NCBI GenBank assembly: GCA_022842785.1
Contig: JALHOW010000002.1
Coordinates: 620,001 to 684,000 of the forward strand
DNA: 64,000 nt
Direction of reading: 5' to 3'
Source of the DNA: Hyphomicrobiaceae bacterium
GTDB taxonomy: Bacteria; Pseudomonadota; Alphaproteobacteria; Rhizobiales; Hyphomicrobiaceae
The notes beneath the pieces were generated by a model. It searched no databases. It saw nothing but the letters and a program-made list of their open reading frames with translations, and was not told the origin of the DNA. A program made the translations under genes and the position numbers. This document shows positions 16,959 to 26,135 of this stretch, piece after piece (the stretch's first letter is position 1; each line of letters starts with the position of its first letter).

Positions 16959-18344
16959 CTACACAACGACCGGCTTGACGTTGGCGAGCACCCAGGCGGC
17001 GAGCCCCGTCAGCGCATGATCTCCATGCCACGCGCCACAAAGCTGCACACCAACAGGCAAACCGCCGACCGACATCAGCGGCAGTGTAATGACTGGCATC
17101 CCGATTGCCGACGTGAAGAAGTTGCAGGCGGCATTACCCGTCGTGCGCACCTCGTTGCCGCCCGGCGGCCCTGAATGCGGCGCGACACCGGGCGAAGCGA
17201 GCGCGATCACTGCGTCCGCATCGATCATCAGCTCGGCATGACGCCGCCGCATGTCCTCGCGGCGCAGCACGGCCGTACGATAGGTCTCGATTGTGTAGCC
17301 CTCGGCGCGATCGAGGCGATCGCCGAGGCTCGCCGACATTTGTCCGGGAAAGCGCTCGGCGAAGTTCCGCCAGGACCAGCGCGCTTCCCACCCGCACGTC
17401 ACTGCCGTGCCCGCACCTGCCGCAGAAATCAACTGCTCGTAGGCTTCGATCTTCGCAGATGTCTTGCGCGTGATGATCTCGACGCCAGCCTGCGCGAGGC
17501 TCGCACAAATCCGCTCGAACGCATGATGCGTCGCGGCATCGGCGACAGACCAACCCTCCGTCTCGACAGCAATGAGGCGGCGCGGCTTGCGCGGAGCGGC
17601 GGGTGATGGATCACCGTAAAGACCGGACGAGCCTGGGTCGCCACCCGCGTCGACGCCGATCTGCCAGGCGCAGGCCCACATATCCTCGATCGAGTTCGCG
17701 TGCGGCCCGACCGTCGACTGGCTGTAGCCCTGGCGCTCACCGCGATTGAGCGCACCTTGTGTTGGTTTGAGCGCGATGTTCCCGCAGTAGCTCGAGGGGC
17801 GAATGATGGAGCCGCCGACCTGCGTACCAAGCGCAATCGGCACCATGTCCGCCGCGACCGCCGCGGCCGAGCCCGAGGACGAGCCACCGGGCGTACGCGC
17901 TGGATCCCACGGATTGGTCGTCGGGCCTGGATGCGACATGCCCATTTCGGTCGTGACGAGCTTGCCGAGGATGACGGCGCCGCCGCGGCGCAGCGCCTGA
18001 ACGGACGCCGAGTCCTCGTTCGTCACACGCCCCTTCATGGCCGGCGTACCCATCTCGGTCGGCATATCCTTCGTCGCGATCAGATCCTTCACGCCCATCG
18101 GACAGCCATCGACCGCCGACAGCGGACGGCCCGCCTTGTAACGCGCATCGGCCTCGTCAGCGGCCGCGCGGGCGCCGTCGACGTTCGTGCATACCCAGGC
18201 CTGCACGACGGGCTCGCGCCCAGCGATCGCTTCCAGGCATCGTTCGAGATACTTGCGCGGCGTATCGGCACCGTCTGCAAAAGCGCGGACGCGATCCGAG
18301 AAAGTCAGCCGCCGCGCGGCTGGATCATAGGCGGGCGTGGACAT
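16959..18344 (-). CDS. Amidase signature family hydrolase
   Basis: 461 residues from ATG 18344. The Ser-cisSer-Lys triad is visible: lysine in GVKDLIATKD, cis-serine in the GGSSSGSAAAVAADMVPIALG stretch, nucleophile in GTQVGGSIIRP. The family splits amides to acid and ammonia in the cytoplasm. The gene sits 31 bases after pcaG and just before crotonases, in an operon starting with pobA. A reasonable inference is that it frees an aromatic or related carboxylate from its amide for the pathway. The substrate is not proven by sequence. Confidence 0.92.
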   Translation of the reverse strand: MSTPAYDPAARRLTFSDRVRAFADGADTPRKYLERCLEAIAGREPVVQAWVCTNVDGARAAADEADARYKAGRPLSAVDGCPMGVKDLIATKDMPTEMGTPAMKGRVTNEDSASVQALRRGGAVILGKLVTTEMGMSHPGPTTNPWDPARTPGGSSSGSAAAVAADMVPIALGTQVGGSIIRPSSYCGNIALKPTQGALNRGERQGYSQSTVGPHANSIEDMWACAWQIGVDAGGDPGSSGLYGDPSPAAPRKPRRLIAVETEGWSVADAATHHAFERICASLAQAGVEIITRKTSAKIEAYEQLISAAGAGTAVTCGWEARWSWRNFAERFPGQMSASLGDRLDRAEGYTIETYRTAVLRREDMRRRHAELMIDADAVIALASPGVAPHSGPPGGNEVRTTGNAACNFFTSAIGMPVITLPLMSVGGLPVGVQLCGAWHGDHALTGLAAWVLANVKPVVV

Positions 18345-18375
18345 GGGGTGCTCCAGTCGTGCGAGTGACATGCAC

Positions 18376-18969
18376 TCAGACGTCGAAAAATACGGTCTCG
18401 TCCGCTCCCTGCATGCGGATATCGAGACGATAGACGGCGCCCGCGGGCGTCTCGTTGCGGACGGCGATCAGTGTGTTGCGGCGTTCGGCGGGCACGCTTG
18501 CCAGCACGGGATCGCGCGTGTTCGCTGCGGCTTCGTCCGAGAAATAGATGCGCGTGTACGCGTGAAGGAGCAGGCCGCGCATGAAGATGGTGACATTGAT
18601 ATGCGGCGCCTGCGTGCCGTCCACCGAGCCCGGCTTGATCGTATCGAAGATGAAGCGCGATTCCGGATCCGTCCCCGTGCCCATGCGGCCGAAGCCTTTG
18701 AACGCGACATTGGAGCCGCGCGGATCGGCAGGATGGGCGTAGCGACCTTCTCCATCGGCCTGCCAGATCTCGATCATGGCGTCGGGCACGAGGTCGCCTT
18801 TGCCATCGAGCACGCGCCCCTCGATGCGAATGCGCTGGCCCGGGACATCGCCCTCGATGAGATTACCGTCGGCAATGCTCTTGAAGTCGTAGCCATACTG
18901 CTCTGGCGTCAGCGCATAGGCGAAGAAGGGCCCGACCGTCTGCGAAGGTGTCTGCCGTAGCTTGCTCAT
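18376..18969 (-). CDS. pcaG: Protocatechuate 3,4-dioxygenase, alpha subunit
   Basis: 197 residues, the usual size of the alpha subunit. It starts LRQTPSQTVGPFFAYALTPEQYGYDF, typical of PcaG, followed by the intradiol dioxygenase core (GRVLDGKGDLVPDAMIEIWQADGEGRY). As expected for an alpha chain, it lacks the Tyr-His-His iron ligands found in the beta chain. The alpha-beta complex opens the ring of protocatechuate to beta-carboxymuconate. Unusually, it is separated from pcaH by 173 bases holding two large palindromes. Confidence 0.95.
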   Translation of the reverse strand: MSKLRQTPSQTVGPFFAYALTPEQYGYDFKSIADGNLIEGDVPGQRIRIEGRVLDGKGDLVPDAMIEIWQADGEGRYAHPADPRGSNVAFKGFGRMGTGTDPESRFIFDTIKPGSVDGTQAPHINVTIFMRGLLLHAYTRIYFSDEAAANTRDPVLASVPAERRNTLIAVRNETPAGAVYRLDIRMQGADETVFFDV

Positions 18970-18970
18970 G

Positions 18971-19050
18971 CCTAGTGTCCCGATCCCGAAGTTCGCCTCG
19001 CGTGGATGCTGGCGTCCCGAGCGAACTTCGGCATCAAATGGGACACTAGG
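18971..19050. repeat. Long imperfect palindrome 1 between pcaH and pcaG
   Basis: The outer arms CCTAGTGTCCC (18971-18981) and GGGACACTAGG (19040-19050) match perfectly. The inner arms CCGAAGTTCGC (18986-18996) and GCGAACTTCGG (19021-19031) also match perfectly. GAT/ATC between them can pair, leaving a 4-base bulge and one mismatch. The loop is 24 bases. The mRNA would form a stem of about 25 pairs. No transposase gene is present. Likely an interspersed palindromic repeat; the family was not identified. Confidence 0.85.
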
Positions 19051-19062
19051 ATCTCATTCTTG

Positions 19063-19138
19063 CTAGCGCGATTCAAATCGAGAAATTCGCTCGACACCGT
19101 GCGGCGAGATTTGGCGAATTTCTCGATCATCACGCTAG
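19063..19138. repeat. Long imperfect palindrome 2 between pcaH and pcaG
   Basis: Arms CGAGAAATTCGC (19079-19090) and GCGAATTTCTCG (19114-19125) match perfectly over 12 bases around a 23-base loop. CTAGCG (19063-19068) and CGCTAG (19133-19138) pair outside them, with partly pairing sequence between. The layout (CTAG at both outer ends, an inner stem ending in TTCGC/GCGAA) is similar to palindrome 1, although the stems differ in sequence, which suggests two members of one repeat class. Confidence 0.8.
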
Positions 19139-19142
19139 TATC

Positions 19143-19841
19143 TTACTCGGTCGGCGTCTGGCGGCGGCCGCGCAGCACGAAGTCAAACTCGTACCCGAGC
19201 GCGAAGGAAGGTTCCGTATGCTCGAGCATGAATTTCGAGATCAGCAGCTCGCGGCAGTCCGCCGGCGTACCCATGTAGATTGGATCGAACGCGAGCAGCG
19301 GATCTCCGGGAAAGTACATCTGCGTCACGAGCCGCGTAGAAAGACTCGGCCCGAACAGCGAGAAGTGGATATGCGCCGGCCTCCAGGCATTGTCGTGATT
19401 GCCCCACGGGTAGGCGCCGGGCTTGATCGTCGTGAACTTGTAGCGGCCCTCACTGTCCGTGACGCAACGTCCGCCGCCGAGAAAGTTCGGGTCGAGCGGC
19501 GCCGGATGCTGATCGACGACGTGCACGTAGCGGCCTGCAGCATTTGCCTGCCAGATCTCGATGAGCATGTTCGGTTGCGGCCGGCCGTTCTCGTCGAGCA
19601 CACGCCCGGTCACGACAATGCGCTCGCCGATCGGCTCGCCGCTTTTGACGGCATTGCGCGTGAGATCGGTGTCGAGAGCGCCGAGGCGATCGTGACCGTA
19701 GACAGGGCCGGTGATCTCGGAGAGTGACTGACGAATGGGGATCAGCTTTTTCGTGGGCGCGCGCAGCACCGTCGACTTGTAGTCCGGGTGCAGATAAGGC
19801 GGCTGGGAGGACCAATCCCGCGGCGTGTAGATCTCCGTCAT
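19143..19841 (-). CDS. pcaH: Protocatechuate 3,4-dioxygenase, beta subunit
   Basis: 232 residues. The non-haem Fe(III) ligands are visible by comparison with the Pseudomonas enzyme: Tyr105 in AGRYVH, Tyr144 in GAYPWGNHDNAWRP, His157 and His159 in PAHIHFSLFG. The N-terminal YLHPDYKSTVLRAPTKKLIP and GHDRLGALDTDLTRN segments are typical of PcaH. It converts protocatechuate plus O2 to beta-carboxy-cis,cis-muconate with PcaG. It follows pobA after 69 bases in the same direction, so the product of PobA is its substrate. Confidence 0.97.
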   Translation of the reverse strand: MTEIYTPRDWSSQPPYLHPDYKSTVLRAPTKKLIPIRQSLSEITGPVYGHDRLGALDTDLTRNAVKSGEPIGERIVVTGRVLDENGRPQPNMLIEIWQANAAGRYVHVVDQHPAPLDPNFLGGGRCVTDSEGRYKFTTIKPGAYPWGNHDNAWRPAHIHFSLFGPSLSTRLVTQMYFPGDPLLAFDPIYMGTPADCRELLISKFMLEHTEPSFALGYEFDFVLRGRRQTPTE

Positions 19842-19910
19842 TGTTCCTCTCCCTCGCGGCGCGTCGTTGGTCTGCTTTTTTTATAAAGCTTATCAGCAAG
19901 CAAGCGGTGC

Positions 19911-21172
<1,262 letters not shown>

Positions 21173-21200
21173 CAGCCCGCAATTGGTAGGACGCTGCGAC

Positions 21201-22199
21201 ATGAGAAATCTGATCACGGACATCGAAGGCCTGCGCGTCGGTCACGCCCATGACCCAGCCATCGCGAGCGGCGTCACGGCGATTATCATCGACACCGAGA
21301 ACGTCGCCTCGGCGGTGACACGTGGTGGCGCGCCCGGATCGCGGGATACCGCACTGCTCGAGCCGGAAATGAGCGCGATAGGCGTCAACGCGGTGGTTCT
21401 TTCGGGCGGCTCGCTTTTCGGGCTCGATGCGGCGGGTGGCGTTATCGGTCATCTACGCGAACAAGGCGCTGGCGTTCGCATTGGCGCGATCAACATTCCG
21501 ATCGCCGTGCAGGCCATCACCTTCGATCTGCTCAATGGCGGCAACAAGGACTGGGGCCGCAAGCCGCCGTACTGGGAACTTGGGTGGCAGGCCGCCGAGC
21601 GCGCCACAAGCGGAGACTTCGCGCTCGGCACGATTGGCGGCGGCTATGGCACGACAACCGTCACACTGAAGGGGGGCCTCGGCTCGGCGAGCATGGTCAC
21701 CGCGAGCGGCTTCACGGTCGCCGCGATCGCCGTCGTCAATGCCGTCGGTTCGGCGACGATTGGCGAGGGGCCACACTTCTGGGCCGCATCCGTCGAAGTC
21801 GGTAAGGAATTCGGCGGGCTCGGCAGTCCGACGCATCTCTCGGAGGCCGACCTCGCCTTGCGCATGAAGGGCAGTCGCCAACCGGCAACGACAATCGGCC
21901 TCGTCGCGACCAACGCCATCCTGACGAAGCCACAGGCCAAGCGAATGGCGATCATGGCGGACGACGGCCTCGCGCGTGCGGTCCGCCCAGCGCACGCGCC
22001 CATGGATGGCGATACGGTCTTCGCCGTCGCGACGCAGAAGAAGCCGCTCACAGACCCGCTGCCGGATCTCACCGAGATCGGCATGGCAGCGGGCGACTGC
22101 CTTGCCCGCGCCATCGCTCGCGGTGTGTACGAGGCGACGGCGCTGCCGTTTCCCGGCGTGCTGCCGGCATGGCGCGACAAGTTCGGAAAAGGTGCGTGA
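21201..22199 (+). CDS. P1 family peptidase (DmpA/NylC-like aminopeptidase or amidohydrolase)
   Basis: 332 residues from ATG 21201 (an upstream TTG-type start is less likely). The family features are TDIEGLRVGHAHD, the VLSGGSLFGLDAAGGV turn and the GTIGGGYGTTTVTLKGGLGSAS segment. The autocatalytic nucleophile is expected at the threonine in LVATNAILTK, where related NylC and DmpA precursors cleave to alpha and beta chains. Known members release N-terminal D- or L-amino acids, beta-peptides or nylon oligomers. Sitting next to D-amino-acid dehydrogenase and amidase genes, a role in unusual peptide or amide use is plausible. Confidence 0.9.
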   Translation: MRNLITDIEGLRVGHAHDPAIASGVTAIIIDTENVASAVTRGGAPGSRDTALLEPEMSAIGVNAVVLSGGSLFGLDAAGGVIGHLREQGAGVRIGAINIPIAVQAITFDLLNGGNKDWGRKPPYWELGWQAAERATSGDFALGTIGGGYGTTTVTLKGGLGSASMVTASGFTVAAIAVVNAVGSATIGEGPHFWAASVEVGKEFGGLGSPTHLSEADLALRMKGSRQPATTIGLVATNAILTKPQAKRMAIMADDGLARAVRPAHAPMDGDTVFAVATQKKPLTDPLPDLTEIGMAAGDCLARAIARGVYEATALPFPGVLPAWRDKFGKGA

Positions 22200-22205
22200 G
22201 CGTCC

Positions 22206-23447
22206 TCAGAAACGCTCGGCGCGATAGGGGTGCGGATCTGTGAACGTCTTCTCGCCGGTCATCATCTCGGCGAGCAGGCGGCCCGTGACAGGCCCCAGCG
22301 TGAAGCCGAGATGGTGGTGGCCGAAGTTCATCCAGAGGCCCTTCTTGCTGGCTGCCTGACCAATGACCGGCAGCATGTCCGGCATAGTCGGCCGCCGTCC
22401 GAGCCAGGGCTCTGCCTCGACGCGCTCGGCAAGCGGGAACGCCTCGCGTGCCAGCGGCTCGACGCGCTCGAGCTGCACGGGGTTGGGCGGGGCATCGCGC
22501 ACCGCGAACTCGGCGCCGGTCGTGATGCGAATGCCCTTCGTCATGGGTGCCATGGCGTAGCCGACCGACGTATCGATGACGGGCCGGTTGAGCGTGGCAT
22601 TTCCCTCGGGGCGATAGTGCATGTGATAGCCGCGCTTGACGCCAAGCGGCAGCTTCAATCCCTGCGCGGCCGTCACCGTGTCCGACCATGGCCCCAGCGC
22701 GACAACGACATCCGGCGCCGAGATCCAGCCGTCGCGCGTTGCAACTTTCCACCCTGAACCATCGCGTGTCAACGAACGCGCCTCGCCCTCAACCAGCGCG
22801 CCGCCACGACGCGCGAAGAGATCGCCGTAAGCCTTGCCGAGTGCACTCGGGTCGCCAACGCTGCAGGGGTCGGGCAGGAATATGCCGCCGACGTAGACGG
22901 ACTTCAGGTGCGGCTCCATTTCGGCGAGCTCGGCCCGGCTGACGGGCTTTGCGACGACGCCGTACTTCGCCTTGACCTGATTGTCCTCGCGAATGGCCTT
23001 CTCGAGGCCCTGCTCGTTGCGGTAGAGGCGCAGGTAACCCGTCCGGCGGATCATGCCAATGACGCCAGCCTCGTTCATGAGGTGCTCGTGCTCATCGACG
23101 CAGCGCGTCACGATCGGCGCCATGGCGCGCGCCGTCGCATGCATTCCTTCTTCGGTCGACCAGCGCCAGTACTTGAACATCCACGGCGCGATACTCGGCA
23201 GGGACGACCACTGGAATGAGGCATCCGTCGATTGATTGCGCGCATAACGCAGGATGGTCGCCCATTCGCGCGGGAATAGGTAGGGCACGATGCCCTCGCG
23301 CTGAATGATGCCCGCGTTGCCGTAGGAGGTCTCCTCGGCCACGCTGCGCCGGTCGACGAGCGCCACGGAGCGGCCGCGCTGCTGCAAATGCAGCGCCGTG
23401 GACACGCCGACCATGCCGGCGCCGAGGACAATCACATCGTTGCTCAT
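22206..23447 (-). CDS. D-amino-acid dehydrogenase-like FAD oxidoreductase
   Basis: 413 residues. The dinucleotide fold VIVLGAGMVGVSTALHLQQRG opens the protein, ETSYGNAGIIQ is the typical second FAD contact of DadA, and the C-terminal GHHHLGFTLGPVTGRLLAEMM completes the DAO-family FAD domain. DadA-type enzymes oxidise D-amino acids to 2-oxo acids, feeding electrons to the respiratory chain. It is convergent with the P1 peptidase gene (6 bases between stops). Precise amine substrate is not readable. Confidence 0.9.
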   Translation of the reverse strand: MSNDVIVLGAGMVGVSTALHLQQRGRSVALVDRRSVAEETSYGNAGIIQREGIVPYLFPREWATILRYARNQSTDASFQWSSLPSIAPWMFKYWRWSTEEGMHATARAMAPIVTRCVDEHEHLMNEAGVIGMIRRTGYLRLYRNEQGLEKAIREDNQVKAKYGVVAKPVSRAELAEMEPHLKSVYVGGIFLPDPCSVGDPSALGKAYGDLFARRGGALVEGEARSLTRDGSGWKVATRDGWISAPDVVVALGPWSDTVTAAQGLKLPLGVKRGYHMHYRPEGNATLNRPVIDTSVGYAMAPMTKGIRITTGAEFAVRDAPPNPVQLERVEPLAREAFPLAERVEAEPWLGRRPTMPDMLPVIGQAASKKGLWMNFGHHHLGFTLGPVTGRLLAEMMTGEKTFTDPHPYRAERF

Positions 23448-23681
23448 GAGGGAAGGGTCCGGTTCAGATGATGCTATCGAGCTTTGTGGGTGGGTCTTAA
23501 GTCTCTAGTCGTCTTCGCTCCCGGGCTCGTCTCTTTCCGGACGCCGTTCCGCAGTGCCTGCAGATAGCAGACTGCCTACCGTTCCAGCTTCCAATTGTCA
23601 GCCCCGAATGGCAATAGTCCATTGGCGCCGAGCGGTCATGCGCGGACTAGGGCGGCGCATGGTCGCCAGATGGCACCTACC

Positions 23682-23695
23682 TTGATCGAGATCAA
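23682..23695. promoter_or_regulatory. FNR/FixK-type box upstream of the carbamoylase-like gene
   Basis: TTGATCGAGATCAA matches the FNR/Anr/FixK consensus TTGAT-N4-ATCAA exactly. It is centred 19.5 bases before the ATG at 23708. Because it is so close to the start, it could act as a repressing site or as part of a leaderless promoter; chance occurrence is also possible in 64 kb. Confidence 0.4.
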
Positions 23696-23707
23696 AGAAA
23701 GTACGTC

Positions 23708-24964
23708 ATGACCGCTGACAGCAACCTCAGGATCGACGGCAAGCGGCTGTGGGACAGCCTCATGGAGATGGCCAGGATCGGCGCGACGCCCAAGGGCGGT
23801 GTCAACCGGCTGACGCTGACCGATCTCGACCGCCAGTCGCGCGATCTCTTCGGCGACTGGTGCCGCAAGGCGGGTTGCACCATCAAGATCGACAAGATGG
23901 GAACAATGTTCGCGCGCCGCGCCGGCGCCGACGACAGCCTGCCGCCGGTGCTCATCGGCAGCCATCTCGATACCCAGCCGACCGGCGGCAAGTTCGACGG
24001 CGCGCTCGGCGTCATGGCCGCGCTCGAGGTCGTGCGCTCGCTGAACGATCTCGACATCAAGACGCGCCATCCCGTCGAGGTCTGCATGTGGACGAACGAG
24101 GAGGGTTCGCGCTTTGCGCCAGCTATGATCGCCTCGGGCGTGTTTGCCGGCGTCATCTCGCTGGAGGATGCGCTCTCGACGAAAGATCCCGAGGGCAAGG
24201 TCTTCGGCGAGGAGCTGAATCGGATCGGCTACTCAGGTCCCGAAAAGGTCGGCGGGCGCCCGATCCATGCGCTCTTCGAGCTGCACATCGAGCAGGGGCC
24301 GATCCTTGAGGAAGAAGGCATCGAAATCGGCATCGTCACGGCAGCCAACGGGCAGAAGTGGTACGAGATCACGCTGACGGGCGTGGAGAGCCACGCAGGC
24401 CCGACGCCCATGAACCGGCGCAAGGATGCGCTGCTCGCAGCGGCGCGCATCGTCGAGCTCGTGAACAAGATCGGGCATGATCATGATCCGAGCGCCTGCG
24501 CGACTTGCGGCATGGTCGAGGTCTATCCGAACTCGCGCAATGTCATTCCCGGCCGCGTGTTCATCACGGTCGATTTCCGTCATCCCGACGGCGAGAAGCT
24601 GATCTCCATGGACAAAGCGCTCCGCGCGGGCTTCGAAGAGATCGCAGCGAAGACGGGCGTCACCGCCGAGATCAAGATGGTGGCAAATTTCCCGCCGCAG
24701 CCGTTTGAGGCGAGTTGCGTCACGGCCGTACGTAATGCAGCGAAGAAGCTCGGCTACACAACGCGCGACATCACCTCAGGCGCCGGCCACGATGCCGTGT
24801 ACGTCGCGCGTGTCGCGCCGGCCGCCATGATTTTCACGCCCTGCATCGGCGGCATCAGCCATAACGAATCCGAGGACATGACGCCCGAATGGGCCGCCGC
24901 CGGCACCGACGTGCTCCTGCACGCCGTGCTCGAAAAGGCGGAGGTCGTGGGCGGGAAGGCTTAG
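23708..24964 (+). CDS. M20-family Zn-dependent hydrolase, hydantoinase/carbamoylase type
   Basis: 418 residues. Metal-site motifs are GSHLDTQPTGGKFDGALGV, WTNEEGSRF and HIEQGPILEEE, all typical of N-carbamoyl-L-amino acid hydrolase, beta-ureidopropionase and allantoate amidohydrolase. ESHAGPTPMNRRKDAL marks the lid/dimerisation domain, and SGAGHDAVYVAR with ISHNESEDM lies near the C-terminus. It probably removes a carbamoyl group from an N-carbamoyl amino acid to give amino acid, CO2 and ammonia. No hydantoinase gene is visible beside it. Confidence 0.9.
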   Translation: MTADSNLRIDGKRLWDSLMEMARIGATPKGGVNRLTLTDLDRQSRDLFGDWCRKAGCTIKIDKMGTMFARRAGADDSLPPVLIGSHLDTQPTGGKFDGALGVMAALEVVRSLNDLDIKTRHPVEVCMWTNEEGSRFAPAMIASGVFAGVISLEDALSTKDPEGKVFGEELNRIGYSGPEKVGGRPIHALFELHIEQGPILEEEGIEIGIVTAANGQKWYEITLTGVESHAGPTPMNRRKDALLAAARIVELVNKIGHDHDPSACATCGMVEVYPNSRNVIPGRVFITVDFRHPDGEKLISMDKALRAGFEEIAAKTGVTAEIKMVANFPPQPFEASCVTAVRNAAKKLGYTTRDITSGAGHDAVYVARVAPAAMIFTPCIGGISHNESEDMTPEWAAAGTDVLLHAVLEKAEVVGGKA

Positions 24965-24973
24965 GCGTCGCGA

Positions 24974-25948
24974 CTACTGCCGCGGCTGCTGTGCGTTCGC
25001 CGCCCGCGGTGTGGCGCCGGCAGGCGGAGTACCGCTCCCCGGCATGCTCCAGAGCGTGTTGGCGCCCGCGTCGCCACCCATGAACGTCGTCGGGAAGGTC
25101 CCGCTCCACTTGTCGACCTTGCGGTACTCGACGACCAGCGGGTTTTGCGCGAGCGCCGCACCCATAATGCGAATCGCGTCCGCCTGCGCCTCACCCTGCA
25201 CCTTGATCTCGTAGGCGCGGCCGTCGGCGCGGGCCTTGTCGGCATCGCGCTGCGCTTCGGCACTCTGTGTCGTCTGTGTCGAGGTCAGGCGCTGGCGCTC
25301 GAGTACGAACTTCTCGGTCTCCGCCTGCTCGCGCGCGACCTGCTTGTCGCGGATGGCCTTCGTGTACTCGGGCGGGAAGCCGATGTTGACGACCGAGAAC
25401 CCCGTGATCTGCACGTCATCGGGCATCCGCTTGGAGAACGTCGCCATCGACACGTCGCGGAACTCGACGCGCTTTCGCAGGAGATCGTTGACCGTATAGC
25501 CGCTCGTGACACCCTTCACCGTGTCGTTGAGGCGCGGCAGGATGATGCGCTTCTCGAACTGGTCGAGGCTGCCGAACTGGACGTAGAGATCCTTGACCTG
25601 GCTGCGCTTGACCAGCCAGTTGACCGTCACCTGTATGGGAATCTCGAGCGGGTCCTGCGAGGCTGCTTCGAGCGTCATCGAGAAGGCGCGCTCGCGCACT
25701 TCCATTTCCTCGACCGTATCTGCCCAGGGGAGCTTGAAGCGCAGCCCCGGATCGACGACGTCGATCACGTTGCCGAAGCGCTTCACGATGCCGACATGCC
25801 CAGCGTCGATCCGGTAGATGCCGAGCCAGATGGTGATGAGCGCCAGGGCGGCTATTATGCCGAGACCGAGGCTACCGAGCTTGAGGTTGGGAAATCCTGG
25901 CCGCCCCGGGGCGCCTGATCCCTGTGTCGTCGGCGTGGACGTTCGCAT
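24974..25948 (-). CDS. Prohibitin/HflK-like SPFH domain membrane protein
   Basis: 324 residues from ATG 25948. A glycine/proline-rich tail precedes one transmembrane helix (LGLGIIAALALITIWLGIYRI). The SPFH/band-7 domain follows (DAGHVGIVKRFGNVIDVVDPGLRFKLPWADTVEEMEVRER), then a charged coiled coil (VAREQAETEKFVLERQRLTS) and a Pro/Gln-rich end. Such proteins form large rings on the periplasmic face that organise membrane proteases such as FtsH. No hflC partner or ftsH is adjacent, so it looks like a stand-alone prohibitin. Confidence 0.9.
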   Translation of the reverse strand: MRTSTPTTQGSGAPGRPGFPNLKLGSLGLGIIAALALITIWLGIYRIDAGHVGIVKRFGNVIDVVDPGLRFKLPWADTVEEMEVRERAFSMTLEAASQDPLEIPIQVTVNWLVKRSQVKDLYVQFGSLDQFEKRIILPRLNDTVKGVTSGYTVNDLLRKRVEFRDVSMATFSKRMPDDVQITGFSVVNIGFPPEYTKAIRDKQVAREQAETEKFVLERQRLTSTQTTQSAEAQRDADKARADGRAYEIKVQGEAQADAIRIMGAALAQNPLVVEYRKVDKWSGTFPTTFMGGDAGANTLWSMPGSGTPPAGATPRAANAQQPRQ

Positions 25949-26135
25949 GATGGATGCTCCTGCAAGCTGATCAGTGTCGCGCGCTGGCGAGCGCCATTCA
26001 TGGCAGCCGGGCACGCCGGATTTGCGGCCGCGCACGGACGCGTCGCGCCCCTGAGGCAAGGGCGCGACGTGCCACGCAGCGAATCACTTTTTGCTGAACT
26101 TGAGCGACGTTACGGCGTACGGGTTAACCCAAAGG

